The notes: a model not told the origin generated them from the sequence alone. 64,000 nt of DNA from Dipteris shenzhenensis (GCA_047967505.1 CM106539.1); one strand, 5' to 3'; numbered from the stretch's first letter, positions 22,000-36,200 are shown. Program-made: numbers and translations.

Positions 22000-22985
22000 T
22001 AATGGCAAGTTAGGGTGATGATAGTATGGACGGAGGGTCTTGTAGAATTGAAGGCTGGTGAGGGAAGGGGGAGGGGCTAGACAATGAATTGGGGGGGAGG
22101 GGGGTCTATAGGGAGGAGGGAAGGGCTAGCTTCTTCTGCTAGTGCCTATAACCGTCTTTGTGGCGCAAACCGTCTTTTGTGTTGGAGCGTGAGTAGGCAT
22201 GTATTGCTCCTCAAATTGTGTGGGTAGGTTGGCTTCTGTGGGGGATCCTTGGCTACTTGATCCTAATGTGGTTTCTCAACAGGCTCAAAAGGAAGAAAGG
22301 AAAGGTGAAGGAAGGGGTAACTGGAAGGGGCTTAGCTTGGTAGAACTGGGGAAGTAGAAAGAAAATTGGGGCTGCTAGAAGAGATCAAAGGGGATACGCT
22401 GAGGGAAGAAAAAAGGAGACAAGAAGGGGGGGTGAAGACAAGGAGGTTGGGAAGGCTTGAGGGCTGAGGTGCCCCCAAGCCCTAGTTACTACCAGTTAGA
22501 GCAAGGCTATTTGAGGACAGCCCAAAGAACCCACAGAGGGCATGGAGCTGTAGCCCTTCCCCCTGGAGGGCTGCATGAGACCTAGGGGGCAGAAGGCCCC
22601 AAAGCAGGTCCCAGGCAGAAAAGCTCCCCCAAATTGCCTGCCCTTCTTTTTTGGGAGGGGGGGGGGGTTGTGGAGCTGCAAAAAAGCAGGCAGCCCAGAG
22701 GCTGCCTTAGGCATCCCAGAAGCCTCTTAAAGGCTGGTGGAGCTAAAGAAGAGACTGTTCGAGGGAAAGTGTATGTGCGACAACCTGCAGCAGGTGGGAG
22801 AAGTCAGAGAAGCAGAGGGGAGAGGGAAGGGTGGGCAGGTGGAAGGGCTGCCAGGCTGTGCTGCCACAGCATCTAGGGCAAGTTAAGTAAGAGAAGAGGG
22901 AAGAGGCGAAGCAGGACAGAGGGGTCGGCGAGCATGGGCAGACAGGGTGGTGAGCTAGCAGGCCAACCAGCAAGTCAAAGCAGGA
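22000..22985 (+). other. Purine-rich, probably LTR-derived sequence
   Basis: The region is rich in GGGAGG and AGAAGG runs and in a GGCTGCC block. The part near 22,940-22,985 (AGGCCAACCAGCAAGTC) resembles the U3 segment of the solo LTR at 31,985. No terminus, TSD or credible ORF is visible. Confidence 0.3.
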
Positions 22986-23143
22986 CTCGATATGGTCTCA
23001 TCTCATGGATAAATACTCTTTTGGAATCAGTCATTGCATGTAATTGTCCAAGATATTATGACCTCATCTTCAAGCCTGCAGAGGATAATGCAAAATTATT
23101 CCTGCTGATTCAAAAAATGCACGATGTTTATGTGGCCATTATT

Positions 23144-23271
23144 GAAATCTAGCCATGGTGGCACCATTGGTGGTCCAGTGTCTATGAAATCTAACCATGG
23201 TGTCACCATTAGTGGTCCAGTGTCTATGAAATGTAACTATTGTGGCGCCATTGGTGGTAGTGTCTATGAGG
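23144..23271 (+). repeat. 42-bp minisatellite, three copies
   Basis: The unit (GCCATGGTGGCACCATTGG then TGGTCCAGTGTCTATGAAATC) occurs three times, the last shortened. The unit length is a multiple of three and one frame stays open through all copies, giving a 14-residue repeat. No splice link to the exon at 23,448 is evident, so coding is unproven. Confidence 0.8.
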
Positions 23272-23447
23272 TGCGTGTCATGGTCGCGAAGTATAAAATG
23301 ATCTTGTTGTGAAGTTAGGGGATTTGCTTGCTAGTTATCTCTATTGCATCCATTTTTTAAATTGTTTTAGAGGTATGGGGAAGATCCTTGATTATTGTGA
23401 GGATAGGACACTCTGTTAATGATAACCTTGTTGTGAAACCTGCTCAG

Positions 23448-24257
23448 ACAAGGAGCCAACAGGATTGGATGCTGGAATTGAATTTGGACAGTCTGGTGAC
23501 ACAGTAGGCGGTGCAGAAGGTTCCAGAGGCCAATCTTCCACTTCTGTTCCTACTTCCTTATCTGATGATGGGAAAGAAGATGGATCTCCATCAAACCTGG
23601 ATGACAGGATGACAGTCACTTCATTTCCTTCCACAGTTTTCAAAGGTATGCGGTCAGATTTTTCGAGCAGAACCAATCATGGCATTCGAAGAGGGAGTTC
23701 AATGAGAGCTGCTGACATAGCGGGAGCTAGTTGGCATAATGGGGGGACATCTAGCAATTCTTCTCAAGAACTGCATGGAGAACAGGTTATAATGTTAATT
23801 TTGCAGAGAGAATCCTTTTTTTGTTGTTGGAGATGGTGCGGTAGAAAAGGTAGACATAACATTTTTTTCAGTTTCCATTATTTGACTTCACATAAAACTT
23901 TTCAGATACATTAGATAATGTTTATGAAATAATCGAGGTTGCAGGATAAGGTAATTCCTGATGCTGAGCTTACAACTTTTCCACAGGTTGAAGAGAAGCT
24001 GGTAAAGGCACATATGCTTGAAGGCCATGGCAAAAGTGTACATGAGTTTGGGACCAGTGACGATAGTGGACATGAAGGTCTGAAAGCGTCCAACACTGCT
24101 GTGAGGCTTGGGATGATCGATGTTGAGATTGAAGATTCTTCTTTTGAAACAGGTTGCCCTCCATATTTAAAAGGTACAAAGGGCTGTGAGATGTGGCATG
24201 AAGCAGAAGGTTCAGCTGAAGCCAAAGTCTCAAGAAAGGGAAAAACTCGTAGTGCAG
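23448..24257 (+). CDS. Exons 1-2 of the unidentified gene (23448-23785, 23945-24257): Ser/Asp-rich region
   Basis: The first exon follows CCTGCTCAG, begins with two bases of a split codon and reads [20 protein letters not shown], a low-complexity Ser/Gly/Asp segment. It ends HGEQ in phase 0 before GTTATA. The second starts after GTTGCAG with [19 protein letters not shown] and ends RKGKTRSAG in phase 1 before GTAGAT. A stop lies upstream of the first exon, so a start codon must be in another exon. The sequence looks disordered and regulatory rather than enzymatic. Confidence 0.7.
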
Positions 24258-27200
24258 GTAGATTCTTTCTTTCTTTATTTCAGAGTTTTGCTTTCACTTC
24301 TGTAAAAGTTTCCAGCTTTGTTAAAGAGCTCCGATCTGCTTATCCTGTTGTACGTCATCCAACTGAAATGATAATAACTGATTGTTGGATAAAGTGATGA
24401 AATATGGAGTTGTTCATTAAGTTACCCTTGGGGTAGTCTTTGGGTTAGGATAAAACAAAGTGGTAGGCAGACCGTAGGTCATGGGTGAGAGATTTTTAAG
24501 GGGCCACAGGATGTGTGTGCCACATAGGATGGGCTGAAGGCGTGGCTTCTGTGAGAAGTTACCGAGAGGCTTCTCCCTCTCCCTCACAACTCATCACCTC
24601 CTTAGTTAGGGTTAGGTATATGATGGGTTTGTTGGTCATTTGTTGCTGCATACTCATTTGTTAGCATTCTAGCCAGTGTTAGCAATCCCTATTGGATGAA
24701 AAGCATATGATGGATTGATACAATGATATGAGCATGCATACCCTAAGGCATGTAAATTGGAGATGAGATGATTGTCAAGAAAGACACAGCCAAGTTAGAA
24801 AATGAGGAGCTTAAAAAGCTTCTCAAAGAGATAGGAATCAGAGGACCTCCTGCCAAAGGAGAAGTTTCAGCGGGTAAAGAGGATGGACATACCAGCAACA
24901 AATGTTGGGCAGGACGATGCTGAAACATCTACAATCGTTTGGGCCGCACGACCAAGGTTGAAATGGAGGGTTGAAGGCAATATCAAATAGACAAGTCTAG
25001 GAATGCCAACACCACATGTTTCCGCTGCGGGAAGGAAGGTTACCATAAGGACTGTAGACAGTGGAAAAGCACTAAATATGCTATGTGACTTGGAAGAGCA
25101 GGCACCAACTGCACTTGACAGAAATGGAAATGAATGTGGTCATGAGGTCACAAGAAGCGCATGTTCCTCGAGGGAGACCAAGAACTCTTCTAGACTGTAA
25201 GAATGTATTCGCATGGGAATACATGGACCTGAAGGGAATACCACTGAATTTGATTCAATACCGCATTCTCTCATTCCCGATGATGTAAAGCCAATTCGTC
25301 AGAAAAGGTACGGAATCAATCCCAAGCCAAAGCAACAAATAAGCTAGTGGTGAATGAGCACCGACATCATTGGGACCACAAGCTCCACATGACACTATGG
25401 GCCTACGAAATGGTATTCACAGTTACGACTAAGCACACCCCATTCTAATTGGCATTCAATCTAGGAGCCGTGGTATCAGTGGAATTTCCTGTGCCGTCTA
25501 AGGGTCTCTGTTCAGCATATAATTACAAAAAGAAGCCATTCAGAAATGACTTGGATGAATCATCCAAGATCTACTTATTGCGATCGAGGGCAACTTGGTC
25601 ACAAAGCATAATCTAGCGGAGAAGAAAGGCCTCGCATGTCTGTCACATCAAGAAAAGAGCATTCAAAGAAGTCATGCTAGTGCTGTTGTACAATGCACCC
25701 TTGGGAGCAATGAAGCAAAACCTCCAGCAGTATCGAGTGGCCATACCAAATCAAGAAGTGTTTTGATAATGGCATCGTCACCTTGAAGACCTCAAAAGGA
25801 ACGACTAATTGAATTCACGGGACGAAGATCAAGATGTTTTGTTCACAAGAACAATACACGGGTAGCCACGATGAGCCACCAAAGGGGTACAAATTCCAAG
25901 GGATTGTTACATGTCAAATCAGAATTAATAAGGGAGATCATGATTGGAGGATGGGCCAAATCGGTCCACAGATTCTCAGAAATGGATTTTTAGAAATGTG
26001 CAGCATTAAATGAGTCCACTGATGCCTACAAAGGTGCAGTATTAAATGGCTGCGATTCCAACACAAGGGGAATCTCATGATGAGAATGACAAGTGTAAAG
26101 AAGACAATGCGTTGGCAATTAACAGGCTGACGCAAGGATTTTAGAGGATGAGTTTGGGAATGTTCCTGGATTCATCTAGGTATATGACGCAAGGAGGAAC
26201 CCTAAGCGCCCCACTACAGAAGCCTTCCATAAATTTTGAGCTCACTTTTAGCACTATTGAAGCGTAAACCTCTCTTGCATCCATGGCACCCAAATCCCCT
26301 CTGATACTCTCAGGAAGTGGTTGTGATAGAACCGGGTCTTGGTGGGGAGTTCCTGGTCCTCCCCCCAAGTCCGGGATGTGTGAAGCTGGAGGAGGTCTAA
26401 CCGTATAATACGGTTGATCTCATCTCGTGTAATCAACTCAAGAGGTGCATCCATGTTGTACTGAAAGGGGGGAAGCCTATCCATCTGGATACCGTGCCTG
26501 GCAAGCCATATAGATATGCATGCATACCATGTGTCTGCCTCGCTCTCTATGAGTCGTCTGGAGGACTCTAGGGCCAACCTCGGAAGTCTCCAATGGGTAA
26601 GTCCCACACCCTGTGGATGAAAGTCATTGTCTGAAAGATGGCATCAACCTGGAGAGATGCACAAGCTCTTTCAGTGATTTCTCTCTTTGTCAAGAGGTTC
26701 ATTATACCTCACATTCGGTCATGCAAGACATCTATGGCAGCTTGGGAGATACTAGAGAGTATGTTTGCAGCAAGAAATGATGCCAAAGTTTCCTTTTTGA
26801 AGCGAGAGCTTTCCCATACGCATATGGATGAGGGAGATTCCATGAATTCTCACCTCACTAAGCTTCAGGATTTGAGGGAATAATTGTTGAATATTGATGA
26901 AGTCATTCTGGATTCAGAGATGATCATTACCACTCTGAATTCTCTTCCTGAGTCCTATCTCAGTTTCCACACCTCGCTGAATTTGTCATTGAGGGGGGGC
27001 AGCAATCCTCTCTTTTCACGAACTGGTAGGACTTCTGTTGCAGGAGGAGCAGACTTGCATAAACATGGCAACCCGGGCTGGTGAGCATGCCATGCTTTCC
27101 AAGTTCAAGCCCAAGGGTAAAGGGCAGCAAAAGCCACATGCCAATCAGCCCGCACATCAGCATAAAGCTGATTTGGGACAGCCCTCTTGTAAGGCAAAGG

Positions 27201-30200
27201 GTGATGCAGATAAGCAGAAAAAGAAGGGCATTTGTCATTATTGCAAGAAGTTAGGTCATTATATTGGAGAATGCAAGAAGCGCATAGCCAAAGAGAAGAA
27301 AAGGGATTCAGGTATGGCTGTGTCAGATGCATAAGCTCGACATTCTCATGATGGGGGAGATGTTGCAGCCAACTTTGTGGAAGAGCACTATGCCTTTCTG
27401 TCCTGCACTTCAGATTTTTCAGTGGGTAGTTCATATGCTACGGCCACTAATAATGATGACCCTTATGCTTTTTTGACTTGCAGCTATGATCCTTTAAAGG
27501 ATGCATGCTCTCTTAGTGTCAATGAGACACTAAATACTTGGTATTTTGATAGCGGTGGTTCAAAGCACATCACTTCCAAGAAGAGTCTTTTTGCATCTCT
27601 GCACCCACCACCTACAAAAAAGAAGGTGACTTGTGCAAATAATTCTTCTTATTCAGTGTGCGGAGTGGGAGACATTATTTCACATCCACTGATGGCATAG
27701 ATTTCAGAATTTCAGATGTTCTCTATGTGCCAGGCATAAAGAAGAATTTGCTTTCAGTGTCCTCACTCAATAGAGGAGGATTTTAGGTTGTTTTTGATGA
27801 TGATAAGTGTGCAGTCAGAGACAAAGAGAATGACTATGCTTTGATGTTGTCTGGCACTTTGTATCAGGGTCTTCTTCAGCTTGATTTATATGAAAAAAGA
27901 TCCGAACTTGCATTATCAGTAAGCACTCCCACTGCTGCGATGCAGAATGTGGAGTTATGGCATGCCAGGTATGGGCACATGAGCTATGGCAGCTTAATGA
28001 CAGTTCAGAGGCATGATATGGTTGATGCATTGCCTCCTTTAGAGTCGCCTCCTCCTCATGCATGTGAAGGTTGCATCCTTGGCGAGATGCATGGACTTCC
28101 TTTCAAGAAGGATGGTGCAATGAAAGCTACACGGAAATTACAGCTTATTCACAGTGATGTCTGTGGTCCCATGAGGACACCTGCTTTTGGGGGTTATCTT
28201 TATTTTGTTACATTCATAGATGACTTTACCAACTACACTTGGGTCTATGGTCTCAAGGCAAAATCAAAAGTGTTTATGCATTTCAAACACTTTGTGGCTA
28301 TGGTTGAGAATGAGACAGGACTCAAGGTGCAGACACTTCACACAGATCGAGGGGGAGAGTATATGTCTCATGAATTTGAGGCATTTTTGAAGGAGAAAGG
28401 TATCACGCATCAGCTTACAGTGAGGCTTACACCTCAACAGAATGGCAAAGTTGAGTGGAAGAATCGCACTGCCATGGAGATGGATAGATGCATGCTTACA
28501 AGTAAGAGGTTGCCTCACAGATTTTGGCTTGAAGGCCTCATGTGTGCCAACTATATTTTGAATCGGGCTCCTACAAAGGCTTTGAAGACAATCACTCCCT
28601 ATGAGAAAGCCTTCAGTGGACCATTTCAGAGTTTTCGGTTGTGTTGCATATGCCCACGTGCCTGTGGAATTTCGACACAAGTTGTCAGATAAAGCACTTA
28701 AATGCATTTTTGTGGGATATAGTTCACAAAGCAAAGTCTATCGTCTCTACAATCCTAGTACACGCAAGATTTTTGTTCGTAGAGATGTTATATTCTCTGA
28801 AAATTCAGCACATACACTTGCTGAATTTCAAATTCTAGCTTCTTCAGATGATGTGTTTGAGGGGATGCTCCCTATAGCATTTGGTTCCCCCGCTGAAAAT
28901 CAGAATTTACAGCAACCTCCTCCCGATCCACATTCCCCGCTTTGGGTGTGGATGAAGTTGTCAGGCAAGAGATTCAAGAGATACACGAAGCCAAAACAGT
29001 CCCGAATTGGTTCTACGGACTCTCAGGGAGAGTAGTCTTGAGGTCCCATTGCTTGGCAGAAGTCGTAGTGCAGTAAGACACGCAGGGGGGGTTCTTTCAG
29101 TTAAGACAGCTTATGCAGGGACTCTTCTTGATGAAGAAGAGCTTGACTCTTTTGAAGAAGCAAAGGATAATGTGCATTGGATGTATGCCATGCACAATGA
29201 GTTGCAGTCCATAGAGAAAAATCAGACTTGGGATGTTGTGGATTTGCCACCAGGTAAGCATGCCATTGGTATCAAGTGGGTTTTCAAGGTAAAAAGGAAG
29301 CCAGATGGGTCTATTGATAGGTACAAGGCAAGGCTGGTTGGCAAAGGCTATGCACAAAAGAAGGGCATAGATTATGAAGAGACTTTTGCTCCTACATCTC
29401 GGTTGACCACCATATGGTCAGTTATTGCCATAGCTGCAAATTTTGTGTGGAATGTCCATCAGTTGGACATCAAAACAGCTTTCCTTAATGGAGACTTGCA
29501 GGAAGAGGTTTATGTCAAACAACCTCCTGGTTTTTAACTTTCTGGCAATGCACTTCAGTTTAGATGTATTCTTGGCAAGTAAGGGATTACACAATAGTCC
29601 CACGAAAGCACCCCTCTACATCAAGAAGGATGGGGGGGATTTGTTAGTCATCATTCTTTATGTAGATGACATTATGCTCACAGGGTCAAATGAGGATATA
29701 ATTGCAGATTTCAAAGCTGAGTTGAAAGCTGAATTTGACATGACATATTTGGGCATGTTAAATTTTTATTTGGGGATCTAGTTTATACAAGACAAGCGTG
29801 GCATCGTTATGTCTCAATCCAAGTATGTGCAAAAGCTCTTGGATAGGTTCAACATGCATGATTGTAAGCCTATTGCCACTCCCATGGAGCTGGGGCTGAA
29901 GCTTACTATGTATGATGCTGGTGAGTTAGTGGATGTCACACTTTACAGCCATGCTGTTGGATGCCTCATATACTTGTGCAATAACAAGCCCAATATTCAG
30001 TATGCAATATATATGCATAGCCCAAAGACAACACATTGGCAAGCTGTAAAACGCATCTTTAGATATTTGCAAGGCACAAAGTCTTTTGGCTTGATGTTTC
30101 CCAGGGGGGTTTGCAGATGCATGCTTACAGTGATTCAGATTGGGCTGGAGACTATGATACCAGGCAGTCCACTAGTGGTAATTGTTTCTTTTTGGGCAAA

Positions 30201-33200
30201 GCTTGCATTTCTTGGTTGAGCAAGAAGCAATCTACAGTGGCTACTTCCTCATGTGAAGCTGAGTACAGGGCAGCTTTCATAGCGACAGTTGAGTGTGTTT
30301 GGCTGTGACGTTTGTTTGCTGATCTCAAAGAATCCGGTGTTTCATGCTCGCACGAAGCACATTGAGGTTCATTGTCATTATGTTAGAGAGAAGTTGCATG
30401 CAAGGGAGATCAGTATGATCTATGTGTCAACACATGACAAGGTTGCAGACATCTTCACCAAAGCACTTCCACGTGAAAAGTTAGAGGCATTTCGTAGTGT
30501 CCTAAACGTATCTCCTTTTGGTGATTGATTACTACCTTGTACACCACATTGGCACTGCAGGGGGGTGTTACAATTATTATTATATTCTAGGCAGTGGCCA
30601 ATGTAATGTAATAAGTGGGTTAGGGGCACTTTTTCCTCTTAGAGGTTGTTTCTCCTAACCACGGTCTAATCTCTAACTACGGTTAGTGATTAGATAGGGT
30701 TTTGTCACTTAGACAAAACCCTCATCTTTTTCTTTGTACTTCACTTTAGTCACTTCAGTTCAGTACACTTTGGGCAGTGAACTATGTTCAGCTCACTCTC
30801 TCTTTGCACACTGTTGCATCCATTCTGTTTTCTCACAAGTCCTTTATCTGCTCAGGAGTCTTCCATCTCCGAGCACAGTTCAGTGGATATTTTGCAGCTG
30901 GGTTTACAAATCCAAGGGACCATTCAATTTTCACAGTAGCTACATGTAGTGCCTTAGTGTCTTCCACCCATGGGGCTAGTGCAACCATTTCCACAGCGTG
31001 CTCTGAGGGGTCTTCCATCCTTGGGGCCAGCTCAGCTCATTCTGCACGCCCAAATGATGAGACTCACGGGGATCATCAGCTTATTCTCTTGGAATTTCCA
31101 CCTGAGAGAATCAGTCTGTTCGTGCAGTTACGTCGGATGGGCCTTTTACTCGTCCGGCTGCTTATCATGTCCAGGTAGTTCCTCAAGGACTTCCACCCCT
31201 GAACTCAGTCAATTGGATCAGCTTTAGCAGGGGAGTAGATGGTTTTCACACCTGTGAGGGATGGGTGTTGCATCCTTGGAGATATCTCAGACGCATCAAC
31301 AGTTGCCATAGATGAGCCTCTTGGGTCCACTGCCCGAGGGGGTTGTCTATTTCCCAGAGTTAGTTCTCTTGGGGCTTCCACCCAAGGGAACTCCCCAGAT
31401 GCAGCAGATAGGTGTGATGGGTCTTCCATCTACAGGCCTCTTCATCAGCTCCGGTCAGCTCCAACGGGCTTCCACCCTTGAAGCTCAGTTGACCACATCA
31501 GTTTTAGTTGATTTCACCTTCTCACCAGGAGTGTTCAGGACTAGGGGGCTTAGTTTCTAGTCCCACTGGTCATGATGCTCAGCAGGAGAGTGTTGGAAAG
31601 GTCACCTCCTCATCTGTAAGTCCCCATATGAGGAGAGCATGGGGGGGGGGGGGGGTGAACCTAGTACCTGAGAGAAAGCCACATGGGCAGCACTATGGGT
31701 GCCATGGGGGCAGAGATCAGAGAAACAAAGAAGAACCTGGAGGAGCCATGGTGGCTGCAACAAATGGACAGAAAGTTAGCTGTGGAGGTATAGCTTGGAT
31801 CTGGCCTGTCAGAGGCTTGTTTGGAGCAGCACCAAATGGCGGAGAATACCTAGGAGAAAGGCGAGCCACGTGGCATTGCTTGTGGGCAGGTATATGACCT
31901 GCAACAAAGCTTGCAATTGCCGCAGCAGAGATGGCAGGTGGACAGCAGAGGAAAAGGCCTGACTAGAGAGGCTGGTTGGGCTGAATACAGCTAGCCAACC
32001 AGGCGTGGTTGAAGGGCCAAACCAAGGCTGGAATCTGCATGAAGAAATGGGGCAGTCAGCCCCAGTTTTGGAGCCCTTATAGGGCTGGTTTTGCAGCAGA
32101 CTGGTCGGCCTGTTAAGGTCGGCCATAATGATGCTGCTGGTCGGTTTTTTGCAGCCCTTGAAGGGCCTATAAAAGGAGGGCATCCAGCTCTCATTTATCA
32201 TCACCTGTATCAAGCTTTGAGGAGCAGAAAGGAGCAGCACCAGCAGCAGCAGTTGGGCCTCATTCTGGAGGTGAACCTGGCTGGAGACCTGCAGACTTAG
32301 CTCACTTAGAGGCTGCCCACCTAGGCTGGTTTACAGACAGCAAGGTGGAAGAGATCTGGACGGAAAGTCTACTTACGTTCAAGGTGGAGCACGCGGGCTC
32401 CAGTCTAGAGATAGCCAACAGGTAAGAGGAGTACCTTGTGGTAAGATCAGAGGACCACACCTTGGTGGGACTCTGGATCTATCTCTATTGTATTGTGTCC
32501 ATAGCTTTGGATGGAAATATATTATTTTGGTGGTTTCTCTATTTGGCTGGTTCATTGTCTATTGATGAGTTTGCACATCTATGCTATGCACATAAGTTTA
32601 AGAAGTTTGTGATTCCACACCCCCCACACACACAGTGTGAGCTCCTGGGCTATTCTATCAGTCTTCCGCTGTGCGTACCCTCTGTTGGGTCATTTCTAAC
32701 AAAGAGGGCGTCTTAGGAATTTGCCAGACCAATGTCAGGCCTGGTAGAAGGGAGTGAGGAGGGAGCATAATTGGAGTCACATGTGTAGCTATTACTAATA
32801 GGGAGGTTGATGTTTTCTTGGCAGTCCGTGAGGATAGTCATCTAGTTCCCTTTGCAACTCCCCTTCCTCAGTTTTTAGGGAGGCAGCAGTTGCAGTACCA
32901 GTCAGCAGAGAGATTGACGAGGCCTTCCCATTATTGTGTCCTTCACTCCGGGAGGTTAGTCATACAATGTCCTCTCCATTAGATTGCGAGCCACCAGTAG
33001 TAGCAGTGACCTGTAGGCCGTCTACACCGGCAGTTCGCTTGGTGATGACAACAGTTAGGTTGATTCATCAATTGTGTGCTCATCAGCCTTAGTCCTTCCT
33101 TAGTATCTCAGGGGGACATGCTCAGTCGTAGTATCCCGTCAGGAAGAAGCTATGCCAACCATCTCTAGAGGCATACGAGTCATTCATGATAGATCACGTG

Positions 33201-36200
33201 TTCTCAGCAGTTTTGGACATCTCGTAGATCTTTCAGGTAGCATCCCATTCGAGGGGTGCCTAGCAGCTCTTCCGTTCCTTTTGGAGAGCATCCAGAACAG
33301 TGCTCGGCAGTGCCAGTCACCGCTCAACTCCTTGGAGAGTTAGCCACAGTTTCATCCCTCTTGGAGTTTCTCAGAGAGACAGCTACAGTTTCCACAGCTC
33401 CCAGCGTCACGCAAGTTCTTTGGGAGACGTTTCCATCCACAGTTCCAGATTCCAGGAGGGTGGCAGAGTTTTTACCCTCAGCAGTTATCATGCCAACAGA
33501 GGAGGCATGTGATTTCCAGCTTTCCCTCACAGTAGTCATGCAGACATGCAGTACCTGTGCCCAGAAGTGCATGTGAGTATTCTAGAGTTTTCACTTTTTC
33601 AGTTTTGGCTGCCTAGCTTCAACGGCTTTGTCATCACCCCAACAGTTCCTAGAGTAGCACTAACATTTCTATGTCGGCGGATCTTCTATGGGAGGGTGCA
33701 TGTCAGCAGTTGATAGCCAAGTTCATGCCATTAGCCTTCCAGAGTGCAGTGCCTCCGCACAGTAGCCTAGTCAGTCCTCAGCAGTTCACGATGACAACAT
33801 GTAGTTCATTATTTCAAGGAGCCTATCGGAGTGCCATACCACCTGCGGAACAATTCGCAGCAGTAGCGTGGTGGGATGGTTGGCCTCACCAGTTCGGCTT
33901 CCAGTCTTCGTGGCGATACCGGTTCTCAGGAGTTTTATTGAGCCGTCGTGTTATCATAGTAGAGCATTCGTTCCTCAGCCTCTGGGAGCGGTACCGGATC
34001 AATCCCAGTGCCAGACTGTTATTCCCCAGTTCTTTGGGTGGATAGTCAAGTTTCGAGTAGCCGTCGGTGACCGGGTCATCAAGATCACGTTCGTTTGGCA
34101 GATTCATTGTCCCTCAGCAGCTATCATCATCCAGAATTCAAGCAAGAGGGAATGTCACATGCACACTACACTTGGGAGCATGGTGACACACAGTTTGACC
34201 CATTTGTCGTATGCCGTGACCTCGTTGTGAGCCCTGGACGAGTCAGGCATGATGAGCTACGAGGGTCCAATTCCTAAGCCACGGCGGAGCAATTTGGTTC
34301 GCCAGGGCAAAGCGTTGCGAGTTGGGAACATGGTGCCACACAGTTTGACCATTTGTTGTATGCCGTGACCCTGTTGTGAGCCCTAGTCCAGGGACGAGTT
34401 TGGCAGGAGCTACGGGGGTCCATTCCTAGTTCCCAAATCACAAGCCACGGCGGAGCAATTCGGTTTGCCAGGGCAAAGCGTTGTGAGGTATCCACCTAGC
34501 AACAAGTTCAGAAGATGGGAATGTCACATGCACCAGTGCCAGGCATGGGTAGCAATGACAATGGGCTGCCTGGTCAGCAAATCGCAGCATATCTGGCAAG
34601 TTTTGGGCGTTTCCAAGGGCAACACACTGTTGACGGAGGGAAGGAGGGGCACTCTACATAGGCAGCCCCAAGGCCTTCCTTAAATGGCCAAAAGGGCCGG
34701 GTTTAATAGGTAAAAGGCCAGCAGCTTGGTCGGCCAAAACCGACCAGCCAGTCAGTTTTGCTGGCCCAAGGTTGGCTGGTTCCCAGCCCTATAAAAAGGG
34801 CCTTCAGCCCCCCTTTTCCCTCACTCAGCTTACCTCATTTAAGTATCTAGCTCCCAGCCTCCAGCAGCCCATTTCAGCCATCCTATGGGCGATGTTTGGG
34901 TGTCCATTTTCCACAGCATAGCTTCATCTCCCACATGTCGTAGTTAGGCGAGTGGTCTCAGCACAGTTTTGTATGCCGATTGGCCACCATGTATAAATAA
35001 AGCAGTGTACTATAGCTAGGTAGATCTCTTGTATCTCTCATGCTTGAGTTCTTCTCGTATGTTAATCTATTTTCCACACAGCGTGTCCCCGCATGTTACA
35101 CCACGGCTATCAAGGAACGAACCCACATAGTTTACCAGTGTCACGCTCTGTGACATATTCCTTTCTCTATTTATAGACTTATGGATGGTTTGATGAATGG
35201 ACACTTGTGGAAGGGTATGCCCTTTCGACGGGACACTTCCTACGAGGCACAACCCTGTGCCCTTTCGACGGGACACTTCCTATGAGGCACAACCCTTCAC
35301 AAGAGACATTCTATTGAAGAGACATTCGTATTGTAATGTACCCTCTCATCAAGGGTCACACCCTTCACAAGGGGTACACACCTCTTCATGCACATACACT
35401 TTGGAGTACACACCTTTTCATGTGTGACTCTTCACTCTCTATACAAGAGAGGCCCAATTGTATGGATGACACACTACAGCTACACTACAGACACTCAAGC
35501 AATACAATTATTCCTTGTTCTCTGCTATTTCAGTCTCCTTTCTGTTCCTTAGCACATTTCTAAATATAGTAAATCTAGGATTTCTTACAGTGGTATCAGA
35601 GCAAATTTTGCTCCTGCCTGTAGGAAATGCCCCCCACCTTCTAGCGCCTATCTGATACATCTTTTTCCGCTAGAAGGATATCCGTGCACATTGTGCATGG
35701 AAGAGATGGAGAGAATGAGCGTAAAAATTTTTAGCGCCAACCCTGCCTAAAGTCATCAATGGCCTCTCCATCTCCCACACATCACGAGTTGATGTGAATG
35801 GACACGACAAAGATCGTGTCTTTTCATGTGCTTGGGCTGTCCCAAAACCAAGGGACGCACCTTTTTCACCATCGGACACACCTTTTGATGAAGAGTCTTG
35901 ACTCCTCACCCAAGGGACACACCCCATCGTGGAAAAAAGGACACACCTCTTCATGTGGGGACACCCGTTTTAAAAACAGGGACACATCCCTTCATGAAAA
36001 GGTGCACCTATTCCAAGGGTGACACCCCTTCGAATAGGCACACCTTTTGGCACCAAGCACTTACAAAAAGGGTACCTAGAGGGGTTAAAAAGGAAAACCC
36101 AGCCCCAAACCTTAGGTCTACCCTAGATTACCCAAGGGTTAAATAAACCCACCCTTTAATTTTTTGGGCAACCACCCAACCTAAGGCAGCACAAACGAAA

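Noticed and set aside
22634-22876. 80-aa Gly/Arg-rich frame
   Set aside because: Composition follows the purine-rich LTR-like DNA; no splice link to the exon at 23,448.
35591-35602. tRNA-like TGGTATCAGAGC sequences (also 5567, 8147, 17,214, 47,165)
   Set aside because: They are 12-18 nt primer-binding sites next to LTR ends, not tRNA genes; no cloverleaf surrounds them.
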